Shown here piece after piece: positions 19,057 through 27,465 of a stretch of DNA of 64,000 nucleotides (within the stretch, counting starts at the first letter, position 1; each line of letters begins with the position of its first letter). Below the pieces are notes generated by a model that saw only the letters and a program-made list of their open reading frames with translations, had not been told where the DNA came from and ran no database searches. Source of the DNA: Bradyrhizobiaceae bacterium. Lineage in GTDB: Bacteria; Pseudomonadota; Alphaproteobacteria; Rhizobiales; Xanthobacteraceae. Both the position numbers and the translations under genes were made by a program. The stretch lies in NCBI GenBank assembly GCA_003963435.1, contig RXJC01000050.1:62001-126000 (forward strand), written 5' to 3'.

Positions 19057-19983
19057 ATGACCAAGCGTGCGCGGAAAGTTGTTGCGGCGGCCGCCCCGGT
19101 GGCAATGCCCGGATTCATGAAGCCGCAACTGGCCACGCTCAAGGCCAAGGCGCCGTCCGGCGACCAATGGCTCCACGAAATAAAGTTCGACGGCTACAGG
19201 GTGCAAGTCCACCTCGATAAGGGGAGGAGGCGGGTGTTCACCCGGAACGGGCTGGACTGGACGAAACGTTTCTCCTTGATCGCCGGTGCGCTGGATATCC
19301 CCGGCCAGGCGATCCTCGACGGAGAGGTGGTCGTCATCCATGAAGGCCGCACCAATTTTTCCGAACTCCAAGCCGAACTTGCCGCGGGCAAACAGGACAG
19401 GCTGGTCTACTACGCCTTCGATCTTCTCTGGCGCGACGGCGACCTCCGGAAACTGCCACAGCTGGAGCGCAAGCAGATGCTTTCCGATCTCCTCGGTGAG
19501 AACGACATCGGGCTTCCCGTCATCTACTCCGAGCACCTGACGGGAGACGGGAAGGAGATGTTCGAACATGCCGCGAAGTTGAACTTCGAGGGCATCGTCT
19601 CGAAGAACGCCATGGCTCCATACCGTTCCGACCGCAACGAGGCCTGGCTCAAAATTAAGACCGTGCAAAAGGGCAAGTTCCCGGTCATAGGCTTCGTCAA
19701 GGACCCGACCGGCGTGGCTGCGCTGTATCTCGGAAAGCGGGAGGGAAAAGATCTCGTTTACATGGGAAAAGTCGGGACCGGCTGGTCGCGAACCGTTTCT
19801 AGCCAGATCAGGAAACAGCTCGATACCGTGGTCAGCCCGAAATCGAAGTTGACGAAGCCGCTCAAGAAACCGAAGGCGACATGGGTCGAGCCGACCTTCT
19901 TCGCCGACGTCGAGTATCGAGACATCACTTCCGAAGGTTTGCTGCGGCAGAGCTCGTTCAAGGGCCTCAAGCGGCGGAAGTAG
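19057..19983 (+). CDS. ATP-dependent DNA ligase, LigD ligase-domain type
   Basis: A 308-residue stand-alone ligase. Motif I is HEIKFDGYR with the nucleotidylated Lys, followed by ILDGEVVV (motif III region), FEGIVSKN (motif IV) and EAWLKIK (motif V), then an OB-fold domain ending in TSEGLLRQSSFKGLKRRK. This matches the ligase domain of LigD, without the polymerase and phosphoesterase domains, as in the extra ligases that accompany Ku in rhizobia. It seals breaks in non-homologous end joining. The Ku gene lies 17 kb away in this window. The ATG at 19057 is chosen over a preceding TTG. Confidence 0.9.
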   Translation: MTKRARKVVAAAAPVAMPGFMKPQLATLKAKAPSGDQWLHEIKFDGYRVQVHLDKGRRRVFTRNGLDWTKRFSLIAGALDIPGQAILDGEVVVIHEGRTNFSELQAELAAGKQDRLVYYAFDLLWRDGDLRKLPQLERKQMLSDLLGENDIGLPVIYSEHLTGDGKEMFEHAAKLNFEGIVSKNAMAPYRSDRNEAWLKIKTVQKGKFPVIGFVKDPTGVAALYLGKREGKDLVYMGKVGTGWSRTVSSQIRKQLDTVVSPKSKLTKPLKKPKATWVEPTFFADVEYRDITSEGLLRQSSFKGLKRRK

Positions 19984-20081
19984 GCGAACCAACGCGGTGC
20001 CATCGCCTGCTTTGCCAAGGCGCCCATTGATGTTTCCAAATTTTCTGGACAGAACTATTTCGGTTTCGGCCCGGTCGCGCG

Positions 20082-20234
20082 TTACCGACGGTAATCGTCG
20101 CTCGGGAGCGTGGCCGCCAGAGCGCCGATGTGGTGGCCGACGCCGAACACGACCCCCTTAACCGTCAGCACGGCCTTCGCCAACTTCTCGGCGGCGAGCA
20201 CGGTATATCTCGCGCCCCTCAGATACGATCGCGT
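20082..20234 (-). pseudogene. Remnant of a HEPN-domain gene overlapping the MNT gene end
   Basis: In the +1 frame relative to the MNT gene, the minus strand reads ARYTVLAAEKLAKAVLTVKG and then FGVGHHIGALAATLP before a stop at 20082-20084. The AAEKLAKA helix and the later GHHIGAL segment look like the core of a short HEPN protein, the usual toxin partner of MNT antitoxins. Upstream in that frame a TGA stops translation and no good start is seen. The HEPN gene is therefore truncated or frameshifted, leaving about 50 codons. Confidence 0.5.
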
Positions 20235-20655
20235 TCACAAAGGAACCCTTCTCGTCCTTTTCTCCCGCGAATGTCGACCACGAAGCCGGAACGATATCGT
20301 AGCTCAAGCCGCACGCCACAACCGGCCGAGCCACGGCATAGTGCGAATACTCGTCGTCGGAAAGTCCGTCCCGCAGTACAACCAGCAGGTCGAAGTCACT
20401 TTCGGGACGGGCATCGCCCCGCGCCCTGCTGCCGAACAGCCAGATCGATTCCGGCTTCAGATCGGCGACGAGGCGGTCTCGCAGAAAGGCAATGGCGGCC
20501 TGTTCGCTGCGAAAAGGTCCGACCGGCTTGGGGTGCACTCCGTCGAGCAGAGCTTGGACATCCATTTCGAGCCCGCTGCGCAAACGGTCCGCAACGTTCT
20601 GAAGCATGGCGCGATGTTCGGGCCTTGCTCGAACCGACTGAACAGGCAAAGCCAT
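20158..20655 (-). CDS. MNT-type nucleotidyltransferase-domain protein (possible MntA-like antitoxin)
   Basis: A 165-residue protein with a minimal nucleotidyltransferase core: SIWLFGSRARGDARPESDFDLLVV holds the GSxxRG and DxD motifs, and a third acidic strand lies near GLSYDIVPAS. In MntA/HepT type VII toxin-antitoxin systems this enzyme AMPylates the HEPN toxin. About 60 N-terminal residues precede the core, longer than in typical MntA. The HEPN partner that should follow survives only as a fragment overlapping the 3' end in another frame. A pair of odd palindromes at 20666-20694 lies directly upstream and may be an autoregulatory site. Confidence 0.75.
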   Translation of the reverse strand: MALPVQSVRARPEHRAMLQNVADRLRSGLEMDVQALLDGVHPKPVGPFRSEQAAIAFLRDRLVADLKPESIWLFGSRARGDARPESDFDLLVVLRDGLSDDEYSHYAVARPVVACGLSYDIVPASWSTFAGEKDEKGSFVNAIVSEGREIYRARRREVGEGRADG

Positions 20656-20665
20656 CCGGAAACTC

Positions 20666-20694
20666 CGTATTACGCTGTCCCAGGACGTAATACG
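20666..20694 (-). promoter_or_regulatory. Paired odd-palindrome operator upstream of the MNT gene
   Basis: CGTATTACG (20666-20674) and CGTAATACG (20686-20694) form a 9-bp inverted repeat. Each arm is itself a palindrome around its central base. Their centres are 20 bp apart, about two helical turns, as expected for two dimers bound on one face of DNA. The element sits 11 bp upstream of the start codon at 20655. Confidence 0.6.
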
Positions 20695-20823
20695 CCAGGC
20701 TGCCGAGTCAAGCGCCTTTCAGATCTCAGTTACCCTGGACGTGCCGCAGCGGGAATCCGCAGCTAGACCGGGGGGCCGCCTTTACGGGGCAGCCGATTGC
20801 AGGGTCCGCGGCCTGGCCGTCGC

Positions 20824-22152
20824 TCAGTGACCGTGGCCGACCGGCTCCGCCATCTGAAATTCCTGTATCTCCTCCCTGCCGTCAGCCGACAACACAAGCC
20901 GCCCACTGAATTCGTGCGGTTCATCCGGAGCAGACTGGCTCTCGAGCGCGGAAGGATCTTCCAAAGACGGAAAAAGAACGAGGGTTTCCGGTCCCCGGGC
21001 GCGGTCGATCACGACGACCGCCTTCAACCCATGGGCCTGCCGCTTCAGGATCAGCCGCATCCGCTCCCCCGCCGGCGTGCCGGCAATCGAAAGCTCCCCA
21101 TCCGCCAGTTCGCTGCGGACTTCGATTGCCTGCGGAGCGTGATGGGCCTGCGGTGTCCACGCGTCATCCGTTTTCGACGACACCCGGACGTTCGCAACGG
21201 AGAGTGCGGGCACATGCTCGAGCATCTCGTGGCGGAGGTTTTCCGCCAAATGGTCTGCGTCAGCCACGGCCATGTCGGCGGGGACGCGGACGCCCACGTC
21301 GGCGATCAGGCGGTGGCCGAGCCAGCGGGCTTTGACGTCGAGCACCTGACGGACGCCGTCGACGTGGCCGGCGGCATGTCTTATTTCGTCGGTGACCGCG
21401 GGGTCGACGCCGTCGAGCATCCGGACGAACACCGCCTTGGACGATTGCCAGACGATGCCGAAGATGGCGATGGTGATGAGAAGCCCGACGATCGGGTCCG
21501 CCAGCGGAAATCCCAACCACACGCCGACCGCGCCCAAGACGACGGCGAGACTTGTGAAGCCGTCGGTGCGGGCGTGATAACCGTCGGCGATGAGCGCAGC
21601 GCTGTTGATCTCGCGTCCGACCCGGATCCGGAAGACCGCGACGGCTTCATTCCCGAGAAATCCGATGACGCCGGCGGCCACCACCCACGGAATGAAATCG
21701 ATGCTTTGCGGATGGATCAGGCGGTCGACAGCTTCGTAGCCAGCGAAGACGGCGCTGAACAGGATGATCGCTACGATGGCCACGCCGGCCAGGTCCTCGA
21801 CCCGTCCGAGGCCATAGGTGAAGGTCTTGCTCGGCTTGCGGCGCGCCAGGACAAACGCGACCCAGAGGGGGATCGCTGTAACGGCATCGCCGACGTTGTG
21901 AATGGTGTCGGCCAGGAGCGCGACGCTGCCCGAGATCACGACGACCACAAGCTGCAGGGCGGACGTGATCGCCAACACGACGAACGACCACTTGATGGCC
22001 CAGATGCCCTTCGTCGTCGTCGCGATGGTGGGATCTATCGAGCCGTGTGTGTGGCCATGACCCTTGCCGCCGTCCGGCCCATGGCCGAGCCCCAACGATT
22101 GCCCCTGGGGCGAAAGCCCGAACCAGTCCTGGATTTGCTTCAACATTATCAT
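20824..22152 (-). CDS. Cation diffusion facilitator with long C-terminal extension
   Basis: A 442-residue CDF transporter, much longer than the usual about 300. After a short His-rich segment (GHGPDGGKGHGHTHG) come six helices with LADTIHNVGDAV (HxxxD) in TM2 and DGYHARTDGFTS (HxxxD) in TM5. A cytoplasmic domain follows, and then about 130 additional residues that mix acidic and His positions and end in VGHGH. The extension may be an extra metal-sensing or regulatory domain. It is the last gene of the minus-strand metal operon, 10 bp after the RND stop. The start could be the Met at 22152 or at 22146. Confidence 0.9.
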   Translation of the reverse strand: MIMLKQIQDWFGLSPQGQSLGLGHGPDGGKGHGHTHGSIDPTIATTTKGIWAIKWSFVVLAITSALQLVVVVISGSVALLADTIHNVGDAVTAIPLWVAFVLARRKPSKTFTYGLGRVEDLAGVAIVAIILFSAVFAGYEAVDRLIHPQSIDFIPWVVAAGVIGFLGNEAVAVFRIRVGREINSAALIADGYHARTDGFTSLAVVLGAVGVWLGFPLADPIVGLLITIAIFGIVWQSSKAVFVRMLDGVDPAVTDEIRHAAGHVDGVRQVLDVKARWLGHRLIADVGVRVPADMAVADADHLAENLRHEMLEHVPALSVANVRVSSKTDDAWTPQAHHAPQAIEVRSELADGELSIAGTPAGERMRLILKRQAHGLKAVVVIDRARGPETLVLFPSLEDPSALESQSAPDEPHEFSGRLVLSADGREEIQEFQMAEPVGHGH

Positions 22153-22162
22153 CTTTCCGTTT

Positions 22163-25100
22163 CTATTCGGCAGCGCGGCTGGGGATGAATGCGCTGTCGG
22201 ACTGCGTCTGAGTCCGGGCGGTCGCGAAATAGGAGTAAAGCGCAGGCAAAACCAGGAGGGTGAGCAATGTCGCGCTCAACAGCCCGCCGATCACGACGGT
22301 CGCCAACGGCTTTTGCACTTCGGCTCCCGTACCCGTCGCAATAGCCATCGGCACGAAACCGAGCGAGGCGACCAGCGCGGTCATGATGACGGGACGAAAG
22401 CGGGTGAGGGCGCCTTGGCTAATTGCCAAATGGGTGCCGACGCCCTCCAGGACGAACTTTCGGATCTGGGTGAGCATCACCAGGCCGTTCAGGACGGCGA
22501 CGCCCGACAGGGCGATGAAGCCGACTGCCGCCGAAATGGAGAATGGCATGCCGCGCAGCCAGAGCGCGCCAATGCCGCCGGTCAGCGCCAACGGCACGGC
22601 GCTGAACACGATGAGCGCGTCGCGCGGCGAGCCCAATGCGCCGAACAGGAGAAGATAGATCAGCAGAAAACAACCGGGCACGACGATCATGAGACGCTGA
22701 CGCGCGACGGAGAAGTTCTCGAACTGTCCGCCCCAGGTCAGGAAACTCCCCGGCGGGAGCTTGACCAGATCGTCGACCTTGGCCTGCGCCTCCGCGACCA
22801 GGGAACCGATGTCGCGTCCGCGGACTTCGGCGGTCGCGACGACGCGCCGCTTGCCGTTTTCGCGGCTGATCTGGTTGGCGCCCTCGGTCTGCTCGAACGT
22901 GGCCACGGTCCGCAACGGGACAGAGGAAGAAGGAGCGTTCGGATTGGCGTTCGGAAGCGGTACCGGAAGGTCTTCAAGCGCCGAGACGTCGTTGCGCAGC
23001 GCATCGTTGAGGCGCACCACGATCTGGAATCGGCGGTCGCCTTCGAAGACGAGTCCCGCCGGGCGCCCGCCCACGGCGGTCTCGATTAGATCCTGAACCG
23101 ACGCCAGGCTGAGACCGCGCCGGGCAATCTCGGACTTGTCTATCTTGATCTCGAGAAAGGGCAGGCCCGCCGTCTCCTCCACCTTGACGCTCTCGGCGCC
23201 ATCGACCTTGCGCAGCACGTCCGCGATCCGGGCTGCCGTGCGCTGCATCTCCGCGAAGTCGTCTCCGAAGACCTTGACGGCAAGGTCTTCGCGCACCCCC
23301 GCGATGAGTTCGTTGAACCGCATTTCGATCGGCTGCGAAAAGCCGACCTTGTTGCCGGGAAGCTTGGTCGCCTCGGCCTCGATGCGCTTGATCAGGTCGT
23401 CCTTCGTGATACCGGGATCCGGCCACTCGTTCCGCGGCCTGACGATGATGTAGGTATCGGACGAGCTCGGAGGCATCGGATCGGCGGCAAGATCCGGCGT
23501 TCCGGTGCGGGAGAAGACGAAGGCCACCTCGGGAAACTTGCTGATCTGGCGTTCGATCAGAAGCTGCATGCGCTGCGACTGCGCAAGCGCCGTGCTCGGA
23601 ACCCGCTTGACCTCCATGACGATGTTCTTCTCGTCGAGCGTCGGCGTGAATTCCTGCCCGAGTCGGCCGAACAACAGGACGGCCCCGACGAACATCAGAG
23701 CGGCGACCGCCATCACCGGCAGCGGTCTTGCGATCGTCCTGCTCAGCAACGGCGCGTATCCGGACTTCAGCCGGCGGACGATATAGTTCTCGTCCTCCCG
23801 CACCGGCTTCGACAACGCGACCGCGAGGGCGGCCGGGACGAAGGTGAGCGACACCACGAACGCGGTCGCGAGCGCGATCATGACCGTCAGCGCCATCGGC
23901 TCGAACGTCTTGCCCTCGACGCCCGTGAACGCGAGGAGGGGCACGTAGACGAGGATGATGATGATCTGGCCGTACACCGACGGACGGATCATCTCCGAGG
24001 TCGAAGCCGTCACCGTGGATAGCCGCTCTTCGAGCGACAGGGTTCGGCCCAGTTCGCGCTGCCGTTCGGCGAGGTGACGCAGGCTGTTCTCGGCGATGAT
24101 CACGGCACCGTCGACGATGAGGCCGAAGTCGAGCGCCCCCAGGCTCATGAGGTTGGCGCTGATGCGCCCCTGCAGCATGCCGGTGGAGGTAACCAGCATC
24201 GTCACCGGGATCACGCAGGCGGTGATGAGGGCGGCGCGCAAATTGCCCAGCAGCAGGAAGAGTACCGCGATGACGAGGAGTGCGCCTTCGGCCAGATTGC
24301 TCGCGACCGTGTGGATGGTCGCGTCGACCAGTTGCGTCCGGTTCAATACGGTATGCGCGTAGATGCCCGGCGGCAGGGTGCGGCTGACTTCCTTGATTTT
24401 GGCATCGGCGGCCGCAGCGACGGTTCGGCTGTTGCCGCCGATCAGCATCAGCGCGGTCCCCAGCACGACCTCGCGCCCGTCGACGCTGGCGCTGCCGGTG
24501 CGCAGCTCGCGGCCGATCGCGACGTCGGCGACGTCCCGCACCCGCACGGGGATGCCGCCGCGGGTGGTGACGACGATGTTGGAGATGTCGTCCATGTTTT
24601 CGACGCGGCCTGCGGCGCGCACGACGTACCCTTCTCCGTTCTGCTCGATGTAGTTCGCCCCGCGGCTGACGTTGTTGGCCTCGATGGCGGCGACCACCTG
24701 ACCGAACGACAGGCCGTAGCCCACCAGCTTCGCCGGATCCGGCTGGACCTGAAACTGCTTGACGAAGCCGCCGATGGCGTCGGCGCCGGCGACACCAGGC
24801 ACCGTCTTCATCTGCGGCCTTATCAACCAGTCCTGCACCGTGCGCAGGTAAACCGTCCGCTGGAACTCGTCGGTGAGACGCTCGCCTTCCGGCGTCAGAT
24901 AGCTTCCATCGGTCTGCCATCCAGGCCTGCCGTCGCGGACCGGCGCGGTCGTGCCGGGCTTTTCGTATTCGACCGCCCACCAGTAGATCTCGCCCAGCCC
25001 CGTCGAAACCGGGCCCATCCTGATGTCGACACCCGGCGGCAGGCTGGGCTTCGCCTCGTTGATCCGCTCCGACACCAATTGGCGGGCGAAGTAGATGTTC

Positions 25101-25402
25101 GTTCGGTCGGCGAACACCGCCGTGATCTGCGCGAATCCGTTGCGGGAGAACGACCGCGTGGACTCCAGTCCCGGTATTCCCGCGAGCGCGGTCTCCAGCG
25201 CGACGGTAACCTGCTTCTCGATCTCCACGGGCGTGAGCGCCGGCGCCACGGCGTTGACCTGCACCTGGACGTTGGTCACGTCCGGAACGGCGTCGATGGG
25301 TAGCTTCGTCAGCGACCACAGACCGGACGCGGCGGCGACGAGCGTGACGAGCAGCACGAGCCACCGGCGCCTTACCGAAAAGTCGACGATCCGCTCGATC
25401 AT
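22163..25402 (-). CDS. czcA: Heavy-metal efflux RND transporter permease, CzcA family
   Basis: A complete 1079-residue RND pump. The N-terminus MIERIVDFSVRRRW and [14 protein letters not shown] are typical of CzcA, and the TM4 proton relay is DFGLIVDGAVIIAEN. It exports divalent cations such as Co, Zn, Cd or Ni from the periplasm or cytoplasm with the adaptor encoded just upstream. Only 3 bp separate the adaptor stop from this start. It is a divergent paralogue of the pump at the left edge of the window, carrying a longer insertion after GLGEIYWWAVEYE. The exact metal cannot be read from sequence, but the upstream RcnR/CsoR-type regulators suggest Ni or Co. Confidence 0.95.
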   Translation of the reverse strand: MIERIVDFSVRRRWLVLLVTLVAAASGLWSLTKLPIDAVPDVTNVQVQVNAVAPALTPVEIEKQVTVALETALAGIPGLESTRSFSRNGFAQITAVFADRTNIYFARQLVSERINEAKPSLPPGVDIRMGPVSTGLGEIYWWAVEYEKPGTTAPVRDGRPGWQTDGSYLTPEGERLTDEFQRTVYLRTVQDWLIRPQMKTVPGVAGADAIGGFVKQFQVQPDPAKLVGYGLSFGQVVAAIEANNVSRGANYIEQNGEGYVVRAAGRVENMDDISNIVVTTRGGIPVRVRDVADVAIGRELRTGSASVDGREVVLGTALMLIGGNSRTVAAAADAKIKEVSRTLPPGIYAHTVLNRTQLVDATIHTVASNLAEGALLVIAVLFLLLGNLRAALITACVIPVTMLVTSTGMLQGRISANLMSLGALDFGLIVDGAVIIAENSLRHLAERQRELGRTLSLEERLSTVTASTSEMIRPSVYGQIIIILVYVPLLAFTGVEGKTFEPMALTVMIALATAFVVSLTFVPAALAVALSKPVREDENYIVRRLKSGYAPLLSRTIARPLPVMAVAALMFVGAVLLFGRLGQEFTPTLDEKNIVMEVKRVPSTALAQSQRMQLLIERQISKFPEVAFVFSRTGTPDLAADPMPPSSSDTYIIVRPRNEWPDPGITKDDLIKRIEAEATKLPGNKVGFSQPIEMRFNELIAGVREDLAVKVFGDDFAEMQRTAARIADVLRKVDGAESVKVEETAGLPFLEIKIDKSEIARRGLSLASVQDLIETAVGGRPAGLVFEGDRRFQIVVRLNDALRNDVSALEDLPVPLPNANPNAPSSSVPLRTVATFEQTEGANQISRENGKRRVVATAEVRGRDIGSLVAEAQAKVDDLVKLPPGSFLTWGGQFENFSVARQRLMIVVPGCFLLIYLLLFGALGSPRDALIVFSAVPLALTGGIGALWLRGMPFSISAAVGFIALSGVAVLNGLVMLTQIRKFVLEGVGTHLAISQGALTRFRPVIMTALVASLGFVPMAIATGTGAEVQKPLATVVIGGLLSATLLTLLVLPALYSYFATARTQTQSDSAFIPSRAAE

Positions 25403-25405
25403 CGC

Positions 25406-26611
25406 TCAATCCTCTTCGCCGGGCTTCGACAGTTCCGCCTTCAGCGAGAACGTGTTCGACACCGCGATGGTCTCGCCGGCCGCGAGGCCCGACACGATCT
25501 CGACGGAGTGGCCGTCGCGCTGGCCCAAGACGACGTCGCGCTTTTCGAAACCGTCCTTGGTGCGGACGAAGACGGCCTTGCGGCCTCTGACGCTCTGGAC
25601 GGCGGTGAAGGGCGCCACCACGGGAGCGGCGTGCTCCTCGATGGCGATGGCCGCCGTGACGAACGACCCGGGCCGCCAGCGTCCGTCGGCGTTATCGATG
25701 GCCGCAACGACGCGCGCGGTACGGGTGTCCTTGTCGAGCAGCGGGCTCACGAAGACGATCTTCGCGGTGCCTGCCTCCGGCCGACCGCGCGTCTCGACGT
25801 TGACCGCCTGTCCCTCCCGGACCGCAGGCAGATCGGCCGAGGAGACCGATAGGTCGATCCAGACACGTCCGAGGTCGACGATGACGAAAAGTTCGGTTTC
25901 CAGGTTGTCGCGACCGACGGCCGTGCCGAGCTCGACCTTGCGCTCGGCCACCCGTCCGGAAATCGGGGCCCGGACATTTTGGCTGCGGAGCGAGGCGTCC
26001 GGCGCCTGAGGCAGCGCAGCGATCTCGTCTTCCCGCACGCCCAACGCCAGCAGCTTCTGACGCGCGATGCCGAACCGCATCACGGTCTGCGCGGCGGCGT
26101 TGCGCGACTTGATGTACTGCTGCTCCGGAACGGCTCGGCCGTCCCACAGCGACTTGTCCCGCGCCGTCAGATCCTGCTGGAGCTCATTGGACAGCCCGGC
26201 CGCAAGGTACTCGCTCTTGGCGTCGGCGACTTCTCGGCTCTCCACGACAGCCAAGACTTCGTCCTTGGCGACGTCGTCTCCGATGTTCTTGCGCAGCTCG
26301 GCGACGGTTCCGGAAAGTTTCACGGCGACATGGGCCACCCGTCCGGCGTCCGGAACAATGGTGCCTGGAACCGTCAGTCGCCGGGCTATCGAGGCGGGCC
26401 CCACCTGCCGCTGCTCGATTTCCGCGAGCTTGATGCGTTCGTCGTCCATCGCCAGGACCGTGGATTTGTTCGACGGGCCGGCAGGCCTGGCGTCCCGTTG
26501 CGCGACGGCCGCCGGAACCCCGAAACCGACGACGCGCTGCAACGCCGGAGCGCCGAGCGCCAGTGCGGCACCCAGGACAAAGGCTGTGACGGTTCTCGGT
26601 CGGATGGCCAT
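25406..26611 (-). CDS. czcB: RND efflux periplasmic adaptor subunit, CzcB/HlyD family
   Basis: A 401-residue membrane-fusion protein linking the RND pump to an outer-membrane channel. It has an N-terminal signal or anchor (about residues 8-38), a barrel-sandwich half with VAVKLSGTVAELRKNIGDDV, a helical hairpin (about 130-190), the second lipoyl half VRAPISGRVAERKVELGTAV and a beta-barrel plus membrane-proximal domain. It is encoded immediately before czcA. No outer-membrane factor (CzcC/TolC type) gene is present in this operon, so the complex must borrow one from elsewhere. Confidence 0.92.
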   Translation of the reverse strand: MAIRPRTVTAFVLGAALALGAPALQRVVGFGVPAAVAQRDARPAGPSNKSTVLAMDDERIKLAEIEQRQVGPASIARRLTVPGTIVPDAGRVAHVAVKLSGTVAELRKNIGDDVAKDEVLAVVESREVADAKSEYLAAGLSNELQQDLTARDKSLWDGRAVPEQQYIKSRNAAAQTVMRFGIARQKLLALGVREDEIAALPQAPDASLRSQNVRAPISGRVAERKVELGTAVGRDNLETELFVIVDLGRVWIDLSVSSADLPAVREGQAVNVETRGRPEAGTAKIVFVSPLLDKDTRTARVVAAIDNADGRWRPGSFVTAAIAIEEHAAPVVAPFTAVQSVRGRKAVFVRTKDGFEKRDVVLGQRDGHSVEIVSGLAAGETIAVSNTFSLKAELSKPGEED

Positions 26612-26655
26612 GCGGGACTACTGACGGTTGCTGGCGTGGAACGGCTACGTCGCCG

Positions 26656-26937
26656 TCACAGGTATCGCGAGATCGCCTTGAACTCGGCGAGCACGCTTTC
26701 GGTCGACTTCGCCTTCCCCCCGTTGGCGGCGGTATCGAGGCAATGATCGACGTGATCGTGGATCAGCGTCTTCTTCGCCTCGCTGATGGCCTTTTCGACG
26801 GCATGGAGCTGCTGCGCGAGGTCCAGACAGGGACGGCCGTCTGAGAACATCTCGATCACCTTGTGAAGGTGACCTTCGGCGCGCTTCAGACGCTTGAGGA
26901 TTCCGGGATGAGTGACATGCACATGATCGTTGGCCAT
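26656..26937 (-). CDS. Metal-sensing repressor, CsoR/RcnR/FrmR family
   Basis: A 93-residue all-helical DUF156 repressor. The pattern is NDHVHVTHPG at the N-terminus, RLKRAEGHLHKV, a single Cys in GRPCLDLAQQL, then HDHVDHCL, i.e. a Cys with His pairs as in metal-sensing members, with an N-terminal His cluster as in Ni/Co-sensing RcnR. It is the first gene of the minus-strand operon, 44 bp before the adaptor, and probably represses it until metal binds. The start at 26937 (MANDH) is preferred to the ATG nine bases earlier. The intergenic G/C-tract operator lies just upstream. Confidence 0.88.
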   Translation of the reverse strand: MANDHVHVTHPGILKRLKRAEGHLHKVIEMFSDGRPCLDLAQQLHAVEKAISEAKKTLIHDHVDHCLDTAANGGKAKSTESVLAEFKAISRYL

Positions 26938-26946
26938 GGGGAGCAT

Positions 26947-26998
26947 GTATCCCCCCCGGGGGGATGTTACAAGGGTTATTGCATAGAATAGGGGGGTA
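26947..26998. promoter_or_regulatory. Divergent G-tract operators of the CsoR/RcnR-family regulators
   Basis: Between the two divergent repressor genes are a perfect dyad ATCCCCCC-C-GGGGGGAT (26949-26965) and a second G-tract ATAGGGGGGTAG (26988-26999). RcnR and related proteins recognise G-tracts flanked by AT-rich inverted repeats, so these are the expected binding sites. The arrangement would let one or both repressors control both directions. Confidence 0.75.
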
Positions 26999-27013
26999 GG
27001 CTATATTGTCGCA

Positions 27014-27292
27014 ATGAGCCATACCGTAAAGGAAAAGAAAAAGCTACTTGCCCGCGTTCGTCGGATCAAAGGCCAGGTCGAGGCGATCGAGCGTGCGCTG
27101 GGAGAGGAAGCTGAGTGTGAACGCATCATGCACATGATCGCCGGCATCCGCGGAAGCGTCGCCGGTCTGATGGCGGAAGTGGTCGAGGACCACATTCGGA
27201 CCCATCTCGTTGATCCCAAGAAGAATCCAGGAGCCCTCAATGCAGATGCGGCGGACGATCTCATCGAGGTCGTCCATAGCTACTTGAAGTGA
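27014..27292 (+). CDS. RcnR-like Ni/Co-responsive repressor
   Basis: A 92-residue protein strikingly similar to E. coli RcnR. It begins MSHTVKEKKKLLARVRRIKGQ, with His3, Cys35 in EAECERIM, and His60 and His64 in VVEDHIRTHL, the ligand positions used by RcnR for Ni and Co. It ends in SYLK like RcnR. RcnR represses Ni/Co efflux genes until metal binds. Here it is divergent from the operon with the second family member and the RND pump, so the two paralogues may divide sensing tasks or cross-regulate. No efflux gene lies downstream of it on its own strand. Confidence 0.85.
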   Translation: MSHTVKEKKKLLARVRRIKGQVEAIERALGEEAECERIMHMIAGIRGSVAGLMAEVVEDHIRTHLVDPKKNPGALNADAADDLIEVVHSYLK

Positions 27293-27465
27293 GAGCAGGC
27301 ACGGCTTCAGAACCGACCGTCGGCTCCACGGTCCGCACAGTTACGTCTTCCCGGGATCGAGTGGGTGCTAACCCGGTCCTAGCGAATTCGACTTTAAATC
27401 GGAAAAAAGGCGTGCCACCGCGGTGAAATTGGCGTCCCCGCCTGCATCACCTAAGAGAAGCTTCC

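Noticed and set aside
20797..22188. Plus-strand open frame opposite the CDF gene
   Set aside because: Composition of a shadow of the His-rich, charged CDF protein. No homology features.
27360..27420. tRNA-like fragment containing CGACTTTAAATCG
   Set aside because: Only an anticodon-arm-like hairpin is present. There is no acceptor stem or T-loop, so it is not a tRNA gene.
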